DNA of 64,000 nt from a candidate division Hyd24-12 bacterium UBA5074 (lineage in GTDB: Bacteria > Fermentibacterota > Fermentibacteria > Fermentibacterales > Fermentibacteraceae). The position numbers were made by a program, and so were the translations under genes. Below are positions 26,255-35,856 of this stretch, piece after piece (the first letter of the stretch is position 1; each line of letters begins with the position of its first letter). The notes beneath the pieces were generated by a model. The model made no database searches. It was not told where the DNA came from and saw only the letters and a program-made list of their open reading frames with translations. The stretch covers positions 1 through 64,000 of the forward strand of contig DIAQ01000098.1 in NCBI GenBank assembly GCA_002414865.1. Direction: 5' to 3'.

Positions 26255-28074
26255 CTCAGGTTGTCCATGATGAACTCGCGCCTCTCGGGCGTGTTCCTGC
26301 CCATGAAGAACTCGAGCATGTCCGGGACTTCCTTCATCCTGCCGATGGAGACCGGGAGGAGCCTCATCTCTCCCTTGATGAAGCGGCCGAACTCGTCGGG
26401 GGAGATCTCACCCAGACCCTTGAACCTGGTTATCTCCGCGCCGCGCCCGAGGCGGGTCAGGGCCTGCTCGCGCTCGCGAGGGCTGTAGCAGTAGACCGTC
26501 TCCTTCCTGTTCCTTACGCGGAAGAGCGGCGTCTCGAGTATGAAGAGATGGTTGTCGAGGACGAGCCCCTCGAAGAAGTGCAGGAAGAAGGTCAGCAGCA
26601 GGTTCCTGATGTGCATCCCGTCGACGTCGGCATCGGTGGCCAGCACTATCCTGTTGTATCTCAGACCTTCGACACCAGCTTCTATGTTGAGGGCCTGCAT
26701 TATGTTATAGAATTCCTCGTTGTTGTAGAGGGTTTCCCTCCTCAGGCCGTGGCAGTTCAACGGCTTGCCCCTCAGCGAGAAGACGGCCTGAGTGGAGACG
26801 TCGCGGCTCGCGACGATGCTCCCTGACGCGCTCTGACCCTCGGTGAGGAAGATCGTGCTCTCCTCGGCGAGGGGATCGGCGTCGCCCAGGTGGACCCTGC
26901 AGTCCCTCAGGCTCGGTATCCTGATGGCGATCTTCCTGGCGCGCTCGCGGGCCTTCTTGCGGACGCTCTGGAGCTCGGTGCGGATGCTGAGGTTCACCTG
27001 GATCTTGGCCAGGAGAGCCTCGGCGATCTGGGGGTTCCTGTGCAGGATCTGCTCGACCTCCTGCCTTATGGTGTTGACCAGGGGACCCCTTATCTCCGTG
27101 TTCCCGAGCCTCGTCTTGGTCTGGCTCTCGAAGACCGGCTCCTTCAGCCTTATCGCGACGATGCCCGCGATGCCCTCCCGGATGTCCTCCGGGGCGAAGT
27201 TCTTTCCGGCATAAGAGTTGATGCCTTTGAGCACGCCCTCCTTGAAGGCCGAGAGGTGTGTGCCGCCCGCACTCGTGTACTGCCCGTTGGCGAAGGACAT
27301 GTACTTCTCCCCGAAGTCCTGCGTGTGGGAGAAGGCGAACTCCAGCGTGTCGCTCCTGTGGTAGACAGGAGGATAGATGATGGACTCGCCGGCCTCGTCG
27401 TTGAGGAGGTCGCGAAGCCCCTCCTGCGAGATGAAGCTCTCGCCGTTAAGGACCATCCTGAGCCCGGTGTTGAGGTAGGCGTAATGCCTCGCCCGGTGGA
27501 CCAGGAACTCGGTCCTGAAGGAGTAGCCGGGGAAGATCTCCGAGTCGGGGGTGAACTCGACCCGGGTGCCGTTGCTGTCGCTGGTCACGCCGGAGTCCTC
27601 CGAGACCTTCACGCCCCTGCAGAAGCAGATCTCGGCGAAGCGCCCGTCACGGCATGTGACGACGCGGAACCTCTCCGAGAGGGCGTTCACCGCCTTGGCG
27701 CCCACTCCGTTGAGCCCGACGCTGAACTGGAAGGCGTCGGTGTTGTACTTCGCACCCGTGTTGATCACGGAGACGCACTCCTCGAGCCTGCCCAGGGGGA
27801 TGCCCCGGCCCCAGTCCCTCACCTTGCAGGAGGCGCCGTCGCACTCTATCGCGATGCGGCGCCCGCACCCCATGATGAACTCGTCCACCGCATTGTCCAC
27901 GACCTCCTTGAAGAGGACGTAGATGCCGTCGTCGGGATGCGAGCCATCGCCGAGGCGGCCGATGTACATGCCTGTGCGGAGGCGGATGTGCTCGACGGAG
28001 CTCAGGGTCCTCACCCTGGACTCGTCGTAGGTCCCAGCCGCGCTGCCTGTCTCGGGAAACCCTTCAGCCACCAT
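26251..28074 (-). CDS. parE: DNA topoisomerase IV / gyrase-type subunit B
   Basis: ATPase subunit partner of the adjacent parC. The 607-residue protein has the GHKL ATP site (FKEVVDNAVDEF, then the DWGRGIPLG lid and LNGVGAKAVNAL), transducer, and the Toprim motifs LTEGQSASGS and ATDADVDGMHIRNLLL. No large insert of gamma-proteobacterial GyrB is present, so ParE or a short GyrB is possible. The ATG at 28074 is preferred over one 11 codons upstream, because GGAG lies 7 bases before it while no ribosome site precedes the other. Overlap with parC is ATGA. Confidence 0.93.
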   Translation of the reverse strand: MVAEGFPETGSAAGTYDESRVRTLSSVEHIRLRTGMYIGRLGDGSHPDDGIYVLFKEVVDNAVDEFIMGCGRRIAIECDGASCKVRDWGRGIPLGRLEECVSVINTGAKYNTDAFQFSVGLNGVGAKAVNALSERFRVVTCRDGRFAEICFCRGVKVSEDSGVTSDSNGTRVEFTPDSEIFPGYSFRTEFLVHRARHYAYLNTGLRMVLNGESFISQEGLRDLLNDEAGESIIYPPVYHRSDTLEFAFSHTQDFGEKYMSFANGQYTSAGGTHLSAFKEGVLKGINSYAGKNFAPEDIREGIAGIVAIRLKEPVFESQTKTRLGNTEIRGPLVNTIRQEVEQILHRNPQIAEALLAKIQVNLSIRTELQSVRKKARERARKIAIRIPSLRDCRVHLGDADPLAEESTIFLTEGQSASGSIVASRDVSTQAVFSLRGKPLNCHGLRRETLYNNEEFYNIMQALNIEAGVEGLRYNRIVLATDADVDGMHIRNLLLTFFLHFFEGLVLDNHLFILETPLFRVRNRKETVYCYSPREREQALTRLGRGAEITRFKGLGEISPDEFGRFIKGEMRLLPVSIGRMKEVPDMLEFFMGRNTPERREFIMDNLR

Positions 28075-28173
28075 ATCTGAACTCCGGGATATCGACGTGT
28101 ACGACATGTAGTATACGAATGCAGCGGCACTCGCGCATTCCCCGCCCTATTGTGGTTCGGAGGGACCCGGGTA
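28075..28173 (-). promoter_or_regulatory. Upstream region of parE-parC
   Basis: The 99 bases before parE contain TATACT on the minus strand (28115-28110), a -10 candidate about 36 bases before the ATG, in a local AT-rich patch (CATGTAGTATACGAAT). A matching -35 is not obvious. Confidence 0.35.
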
Positions 28174-29625
28174 CTACCCGTTGGTCCGTCGTCGGCGGAA
28201 CCTCGCAGGCAGCAGCATGTCGGCGCCGCCCGAATGAATCCAGGGGATGGCGAAGACCGCCGCAGGCACCGCTGACCTCAGGAGGAGCGGCGCCCGGCCG
28301 AGGAGGAGGGCGGCGGCCACGGCGGGCAGCGCGCAGAGGGAGGGCTTCACGAGGGCCGAGAAGATCCCTGCGCCGGTCCACCTTCTTAGAGCCGCGAGAA
28401 GGACCGCCGACATGAAGAGGTTGGTCGCGAGGTAGGTCGTCGCGGTGCCTTCGATCCCCAGGAGAGGAACCAGAGCCAGGTTACCGGCGGTCGCCACGAC
28501 CAGTCCGGCGGCTGCGGCTCCCATGGCGCTCTTCCTCCTGCCCGCGGCCATGGCCCCCGCCAGGAGGAAGTTCATCCAGAAGGCGGGCACGATGGCGGCC
28601 AGGGAGAGCGCATAGGCGGTTCCCAGGGTTCCCTGGTCCAGACCCCTGAGATAGCCTCCTCCCCAGACCAGCTCGAGGACCGGGAGGCCGCCCGAGGCGA
28701 AGACCAGGAGGCACATGACGGCAAGCCCCGTCACCAGCTGGGCAATCGAGCGCATGGCGGCCCTCGCCTCCGCCTGCCCCTCCTCCATGGCCCTGCAGAG
28801 GGCCGGGAACAGAGCTCCGGGCAGCAGCGCAGGAGTTATCAGCAGGGTCAGGGAGTCCACTATCCTGTAGCATTCCTGCCACGCCCCCACGACCCTCTCG
28901 CCCGCGGCTCCCGCGAGCACCAGGTTGTCGACGCGCTGGAGCACGATCATCAGGAGCCCCATCACCCCCAGGGACCAGCTCTCGCGCAGCAGATCCGCCG
29001 AGGCTTTGCGCGAGAAGGACGGGATGAGCGAGAATCCGAAGCCGCCCAGGAAGATCGCCACCGAGAACAGCATCAGCATGGACCTCAGCGCGTAGGTGGC
29101 CGCTGCCGCATGGATGCCCAGGTCGAGCTGTGTCACGGCGACGAGCAGCAGGATGGATGTGACTCCGGACACGGCCCGTGAGACTCCCTCGCCCGCCGTG
29201 CGCTCGGCACCCCTGAAGACCGCGAAGCCTATCTCGGAGAATGCGTCGAAGGCGAAGGACGCCAGGATGAAGACCGCGGGCAGGAAGAACGAGGAGCCGA
29301 GGCAGAGCCGGCAGAACACGATCGCTGCCGCACCGGGCAGACAGACGGCGGCCAGCCTGAGACCCGAGGCCTGCCTCACGAGCCGGCCCATCCCGGGCCT
29401 GGAGGTGCTCATCCTCCTGTTCAGGGTCATCGAGACGCCCATGTCGGCCGCGAAGAAGAAGATCTGCCCGATGGCGACCGTGAGGGTCAGGAGGCCGAAC
29501 TCGCCGTCGTCCAGATACCGTGAGAGCAGCATCATCCCCGCGATGAAGCAGCCCTTCGTCATCACCTGTCCGACGAGGAGCGTTGCGCTGTTCCTGGCCG
29601 GTGAGGAGCGCGCCCTGCCCATCAT
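28174..29625 (-). CDS. Polysaccharide flippase-like membrane protein (Wzx/MATE-type fold)
   Basis: A 483-residue membrane protein with about 12-14 hydrophobic segments and the look of lipid-linked oligosaccharide flippases: the start LLVGQVMTKGCFIAGMMLLSRYLDDGEFGLLTL is typical (gene RfbX/Wzx pattern of first helix followed by ..G.Y/L..L). It would move a lipid-linked glycan across the cytoplasmic membrane. The ATG at 29625 overlaps the stop of the upstream glycosyltransferase (TGATG). Its upstream partners (GT-C enzyme, ligase) and the divergent O-antigen ligase-like gene support a glycan export role. Confidence 0.82.
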   Translation of the reverse strand: MMGRARSSPARNSATLLVGQVMTKGCFIAGMMLLSRYLDDGEFGLLTLTVAIGQIFFFAADMGVSMTLNRRMSTSRPGMGRLVRQASGLRLAAVCLPGAAAIVFCRLCLGSSFFLPAVFILASFAFDAFSEIGFAVFRGAERTAGEGVSRAVSGVTSILLLVAVTQLDLGIHAAAATYALRSMLMLFSVAIFLGGFGFSLIPSFSRKASADLLRESWSLGVMGLLMIVLQRVDNLVLAGAAGERVVGAWQECYRIVDSLTLLITPALLPGALFPALCRAMEEGQAEARAAMRSIAQLVTGLAVMCLLVFASGGLPVLELVWGGGYLRGLDQGTLGTAYALSLAAIVPAFWMNFLLAGAMAAGRRKSAMGAAAAGLVVATAGNLALVPLLGIEGTATTYLATNLFMSAVLLAALRRWTGAGIFSALVKPSLCALPAVAAALLLGRAPLLLRSAVPAAVFAIPWIHSGGADMLLPARFRRRRTNG

Positions 29626-31190
29626 CACTTCCGCCGAACCACGAAGATCGAGAAGGGGCCCCCGCTGTTCTCCAGCGGGATCTCCCTGAGCAGGGAGCGG
29701 ACCTCGAGGGAGGTTATCAGATTCCTGTCCGCCATCACGTCGCTTCCGGAGCCGATGACGCTGTCGGCGCCCGTGAGGACCGGTCCCCTGGTATCCCGGG
29801 GATCGTTCGCCAGGAGCAGATAGGGGCCGCCGGCGGCGGAGTCCCACACCGCGACGAGGGAGTCGGTGTCGTGCATCATGTACCCGATCGCGGCGACGGG
29901 GCTGTCGAAGATGAAGCGCCTGGCTGCAAAGGCTTCCCGGTAAGGATGCCAGACGATCGCGGACGGGTCGGTGCCGGTCTGGTCGAAGTGATAGAGGAAC
30001 GCCAGGGTCGTGTAGGAATCGAGGTAGCAGACGATCGGCAGGTCCTCCCCCCCGTTCTCGGCAGCCGCGACCGAAGCGGCCTCCTGAAGATCCCTGTCGA
30101 AGGTGCATCTCTGCGGGAGCGTGTGCCGGGTGGCGAAGGGCACGCAGAGAGCCAAGGACATGCCCACCGCGAGGGCGGTGGCGGGCTTCCTCAGCCTTCC
30201 GGCGCTTTCGAGCCCTGCCGCGGCGATGGACATGAATGCCGGCAGGGCCATGGCGAAGTGCCTTGCGGACGGCCTGATGAAGCTCAGCGGAACGAGGGTC
30301 CAGAGGAGGATGAACAGGGCTGCGGGACCCGCTCTGCGGGCTCCCCTGACCGCCGCTGCACCGAGCAGCGCCAGCTGGGCGAAGCCCAGGACAGGCCAGA
30401 CGCCCATAGAAGCCGGTGAGAACCGGTCGAAGTCCGCCGAGGCGGTTCCGGAGGCGAACCTGAACAGCGTGCCCGCAATCGAAAGAGGAGCTTCCACGAG
30501 GGCCATGATGGGCGCCCTCTGGGAGATCAGCATGCTCGTGACTTCATCCTTCGCGCCCGCCAGCCTTTCCGCCTGCCCGCCGACTTCCGGGAGCCAGGGC
30601 AGGAACAAGAGAAGCGGGATCGCCACCGCGAGGGCCGCCAGGCCCGGTCTCCTGCGGAGGAAGAGCAGGGATGCCGCGGCCACCACTCCGAGCCAGGCGA
30701 AGTAATGCACCCAGACGGCGACGCACAGACATGCGACGAGCAGGATCGCATCACGAGGGCTCCGCCTCTCGAGCACCCGCTCCAGGAGGACCAGCTCCAC
30801 CCCTCCGAGGAGCGCCATCAGGCCGTACATCCTCAGCTCGACTCCCAGGTGGAGGAGGAACGGGCTCACGCAGAGCAGGAGTGCCGCGGACCGGCGCATC
30901 GTGAGGGCCGCCATCGCGCACAGGACGAGCGCTGGAAGGAGGGATGAAGTGCGCAGGGTGAGGAGCCCCGTGCCGAGAAGCCGGCCCCATGCTCCGAGGT
31001 ACAGGAAGTGGGCGGGAAGGTGCACATCGACAGCCGCATTGGAGTAGACGGCGGCGGGGGGCGACATCGAGACCGCGATGCTGTAGGCCTCGTCCCCCGT
31101 CAGGCTGCGGTTCCAGGAGAGCGCCCAGAGGCCCGCGAACGCCAGAGGCAGGAGCAGCAGGACTGCAGGCCCCGGCCGGTCCCGGATCAT
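29625..31190 (-). CDS. GT-C type membrane glycosyltransferase (ArnT/PMT-like)
   Basis: A 521-residue protein with about 10-12 membrane segments followed by a soluble C-terminal part of about 130 residues. The first periplasmic loop has the GT-C acidic motif SLTGDEAYSIA (residues about 29-39), typical of dolichyl/undecaprenyl-phosphate-sugar-dependent glycosyltransferases such as ArnT and PMT. It probably moves a sugar from a lipid carrier to a surface target; substrate unknown. The ATG overlaps the stop of the upstream AMP-ligase gene by 4 bases and the stop overlaps the flippase start. Confidence 0.82.
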   Translation of the reverse strand: MIRDRPGPAVLLLLPLAFAGLWALSWNRSLTGDEAYSIAVSMSPPAAVYSNAAVDVHLPAHFLYLGAWGRLLGTGLLTLRTSSLLPALVLCAMAALTMRRSAALLLCVSPFLLHLGVELRMYGLMALLGGVELVLLERVLERRSPRDAILLVACLCVAVWVHYFAWLGVVAAASLLFLRRRPGLAALAVAIPLLLFLPWLPEVGGQAERLAGAKDEVTSMLISQRAPIMALVEAPLSIAGTLFRFASGTASADFDRFSPASMGVWPVLGFAQLALLGAAAVRGARRAGPAALFILLWTLVPLSFIRPSARHFAMALPAFMSIAAAGLESAGRLRKPATALAVGMSLALCVPFATRHTLPQRCTFDRDLQEAASVAAAENGGEDLPIVCYLDSYTTLAFLYHFDQTGTDPSAIVWHPYREAFAARRFIFDSPVAAIGYMMHDTDSLVAVWDSAAGGPYLLLANDPRDTRGPVLTGADSVIGSGSDVMADRNLITSLEVRSLLREIPLENSGGPFSIFVVRRK

Positions 31191-32929
31191 ACGCCGAACA
31201 CGGCTCCCTGCTCCAGGCCAGCCTCTTTCAGGACCTCGCGCCTGCGAATCTTGCGGGTGGTGGTCTTCGGCAGCTCGTCTTCGCGGATCATGAAGCTGGA
31301 TATCCTCTTGTAAGTCGGCTGGGAAGCGTTGAAATGCCGTATCTCGCGGGAGACCACCTCGACGGCGAACCCGGTGGAAAGGCTTCCGCCCTTCTCCTCG
31401 GCCCGGGCGATCAGCTTCTCCATGTCGGGGACCACGATGGCCCAGATCTCCTCGCCCTTGAGCTTCGATTCGTGTCCGAAGACCATCGACTCGAGGATGA
31501 AGTCCGACTTCGTGAGCTTGGTCTCGATCTCCTCGGGATAGACGTTCTTCCCGTTCTTGGCCACTATTACGTTCTTCTTGCGCCCCGTGACGTAGAGGAA
31601 GCCCTCCCTGTCGACGAATCCGAAGTCGCCGGTCTTCAGCCACCCCTCCGGGGAGAGGACCCTGGCGGTTTCCTCCGGGTCGTTGTGATAGCCCAGCATG
31701 ACGTTGGGTCCTCTGACCACGATCTCTCCCACACCCTCCTCGTCGGGCTCGTCGATCCTGACCTCGACCTCGGCCAGGGGAGGGCCGACGGAGGAGGGCT
31801 TGTTCGCTTTTTCGCGGTTGGCGGAGAGAAGAGGGGCGGCTTCGGTGAGCCCGTAGCCCTGCAGCATGACGAAACCCAGGCTGGTGAAGCCGCGCACGAC
31901 GTCGGGATCGATTCCGGCGCCCCCCGATATGAGGAGCCTTATCTTCCCGCCCAGCTTAGCGTGGACAGGGGAGAAGACCTTCCTGCGTATCGAGCTCCCC
32001 ATGACGAGCGACGCGACATCCGCCACGACCATCCCGACCCTGAAGCGGAGCCTGCCCGCTGGCTGGGTCCTGATGCCCCCGAGAATCTTCCGGTACATGG
32101 ACTCCCACATGAGCGGAACGGTGAGGATTACGGTCGCTCCGGAGAGCAGGATGTCCTCCGCCACGTACCTCAGGCCCCTGCAGATGTAGTACGTGGACCC
32201 TGCCGAGAGCGGCGCGAGGAATCCGCAGCTGCATTCGTAGGTGTGGTGCAGCGGCAGCACCGAGAGGAAGATGTCGTTGGGGAGGATGCGCACGAACTGC
32301 TGCTCCATCCTGACCACGGACAGGAGGTTGGACTGGGACAGGACCACCCCCTTGGCCGATCCCATCGTGCCCGAGGTGTAGTAGATCGCAGCCGGGGCAT
32401 GCCTGTCGAACGACGAGGGCAGGAGCTTCTCAGACCTCCTGCCGGACGCGAGGAAGTCGGGGAACTCGATGCAGTCGGCATCGCCGGGCCCGTTCATGAC
32501 GATCATGGATAGCGGCCTGCCGTGCACGGCCGCCCTGAAGTCCTGGAGATAGCTGCTGTCGAACAGGACGATGTTCGCGCCGGAGTAGTGAAGGATCGTC
32601 CGCATCTCCTGCACGGGCAGCTCGCGGTCGATGGGCACGGCCACGCCCCCGCAGCGCATCACGGCCAGATACGCCGAAGCCCAGCTGATGCTGTTCCTTC
32701 CGACGATCCCCACGACGGGGGACTCGCACTCCGAGAGCATCGCCCTGGCAAGGCTGTCCACGTCCGACCTCAGGTCGCGGTAGGTGATGCTCTTGACTGT
32801 GCCATCGTTGTGGGGCTCCACGATGGCGATCGAGTCGGGATGCCTCCCGGCGGCTTCTGCGAACATCGAGGAGATGCTCTCGAAGTCCGGCACATCGTTG
32901 AGAGGGCCGCCGGGGATCTGGCGATTCAC
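31187..32929 (-). CDS. AMP-forming acyl-CoA synthetase / acyl-activating ligase
   Basis: Adenylate-forming enzymes activate an acid with ATP. This 580-residue protein has the P-loop YYTSGTMGSAKGV, the core MLQGYGLTEAAPLLSAN, the hinge WLKTGDFGFVDREGFLYVTGRKKNVIVAKNGKNVYP, and the C-terminal catalytic Lys in TTTRKIRRREVL. It looks like a long-chain acyl-CoA synthetase. A GTG at 32929 follows GGAGGTGG and gives the preferred start over the codon at 32977. It is co-translated with a GT-C glycosyltransferase and flippase, so the acid may modify a glycan or lipid, which is inference. Confidence 0.88.
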   Translation of the reverse strand: MNRQIPGGPLNDVPDFESISSMFAEAAGRHPDSIAIVEPHNDGTVKSITYRDLRSDVDSLARAMLSECESPVVGIVGRNSISWASAYLAVMRCGGVAVPIDRELPVQEMRTILHYSGANIVLFDSSYLQDFRAAVHGRPLSMIVMNGPGDADCIEFPDFLASGRRSEKLLPSSFDRHAPAAIYYTSGTMGSAKGVVLSQSNLLSVVRMEQQFVRILPNDIFLSVLPLHHTYECSCGFLAPLSAGSTYYICRGLRYVAEDILLSGATVILTVPLMWESMYRKILGGIRTQPAGRLRFRVGMVVADVASLVMGSSIRRKVFSPVHAKLGGKIRLLISGGAGIDPDVVRGFTSLGFVMLQGYGLTEAAPLLSANREKANKPSSVGPPLAEVEVRIDEPDEEGVGEIVVRGPNVMLGYHNDPEETARVLSPEGWLKTGDFGFVDREGFLYVTGRKKNVIVAKNGKNVYPEEIETKLTKSDFILESMVFGHESKLKGEEIWAIVVPDMEKLIARAEEKGGSLSTGFAVEVVSREIRHFNASQPTYKRISSFMIREDELPKTTTRKIRRREVLKEAGLEQGAVFGV

Positions 32930-33025
32930 TTCAGGCCACCTCCGTGTCCGGCGTTGACGGAAATCAGTGGGGACCATAGCAGGAAGGCCGCCGGGGAGGA
33001 AACCGCCGCCGGGTCGTCCCGCACC

Positions 33026-34323
<1,298 letters not shown>

Positions 34324-34330
<7 letters not shown>

Positions 34331-35709
34331 TTGTTCCGGAGGGCGGCCCTGGCGTCGACCACGAGCTGGCCCATCCTCACATCCCGCAGGAACCGCTTCC
34401 ACATGTAGGACGGCCTGAAGTAGAACTTCCTGTGGAAGGAGTTGTAGTATCTGTGGATGGTGTCCCAGTCGAGGTTGTCGTGCTTCCAGACCTCGCTCGT
34501 ACAATGGAAGTTGTACCTGTCCCAGTCCTCGGAGAGGAGGCGCCCGTCCTCCTTGATGATCCTGTACAGGGGAGACGAGGGGAAGGGCAGGGTCATCGAG
34601 GCCTTCGCATAGGTCAGGGGCAGGCTCAGCGCGAACGAGGTGGTCTTCTTCATCGTCTCCTCGGTCTCCCCGGGGAGGCCGAGCATGAAGTTGCCGAGGG
34701 TCTCGAGTCCGGCTCTGTCGGCCATCACGACCGCCTTCCTCATCTTCTCGAGGCTCTGCGGCTTGTTGACACCCTTCAGGATATCCTCGTCGCCACTCTC
34801 GATCCCGAACGCCACCTGGTAGCAGCCGGCCTTCCTGGCGAGGGTGAAGAACTCCTCGTCGACATCGTGCACGTTGACCCCGGTCGGAAGCGCCCAGGGG
34901 GCGTCGAAGCCCTCCTCCACCAGCATCCTGCAGATGGTCTTCGCGCGGCCGATGTCAGCGGTGAAGTTGTTGTCCTTTATGTGGATGTCCCTGAAGCCGA
35001 AGTCGAGCATGCGGAACATCTCGTCGACCACCCTGCGGGGCGACTTCGCCCGTATCTTGTGCCAGAAGATGTTCTGACTGCAGTAGAAGCAGTTGTGGTT
35101 GCAGCCCCTGTTCGTCTCCATGTAGCCAACCGGGTTCCGCCGGGAGGCGATATGCGGCGCCCTGTAGCGGCTGAGGTCGAAGAGCTGCCAGGCCGGCAGC
35201 GGCAGGTCGTCGAGATTCTCGATCATCGGGCGGGCCTGGGTGGCCGTGAAGGTCCCGTCCTCCAGGAAGGCCACCCCCGGGATGTCCCGCGGCGGGATCC
35301 TGCTGCAGACATCCACTACGGTCCTCTCACCCTCGCCGACCACCACGAGGTCGAAGGCGCCGCTCCTGAGAACCTCCTCCGGGAGGGTCGTGGCATGCAC
35401 GCCCCCGGCCACCAGGACTGCGGTGGGCAGCTCGATGCGGGCTATCTCGGCAAGGCTCCTGGCATCCCCCCACAGGGGGGTGGTGAATGTGATCCCGACG
35501 AAGTCGGGCCTCCATTCACGCAGCCTCGACCGGTACACTCCGAGGGGGTCCTCCTCGATCATCAGATCGGCCACCGAGGCCTCGTGACCAGCGTCCAGGA
35601 GGGCGGCCGCAAGGCTGGCGAGAGTTATGAACGGAGCGGTGGTCATCCCCACCTTCACATGGCTCTTCTCGTAGATGCCCAGGGCGGAAGGCGGGTTCAC
35701 TAGCAGCAT
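34324..35709 (-). CDS. B12-binding domain radical SAM protein
   Basis: A 461-residue protein with an N-terminal cobalamin-binding-like fold (LLVNPPSALG; ITLASLAAALLDAGHE; GGVHATTLPEE) followed by a radical SAM barrel with C-x3-C-x2-C (NRGCNHNCFYCS) and later GIESGDEDILKGVNK. Such proteins include methyltransferases and ring-modifying enzymes (the BchE/P-methylase group); the substrate is unknown. The start is placed at ATG 35709; a TTG three codons earlier follows a G-rich leader, and an ATG at 35757 lacks a ribosome site. It is the first gene of the minus-strand glycan series and overlaps the SUMF1-like gene. Confidence 0.85.
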
Positions 35710-35856
35710 TCGACTCAACGGCGTGCCCCCTGTATCTGTGCGGAGTCCGGCATACATGGCGAAAGGGCGAATTTACTCCAGGAGCGTCCCTTCCACCAGT
35801 GCCGGACCCGGCCTGCAGACTTGACGCGGCTGCTTCCGCGCGAACAGGAATGGCCC
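35710..35856. promoter_or_regulatory. Divergent region between radical SAM and O-antigen ligase-like genes
   Basis: This 147-base gap between two divergent genes must hold both promoters. It has one AT-richer patch (GCGAATTTACTCC, about 35767-35779). I see no clear -10/-35 pair, operator or repeat. Confidence 0.25.
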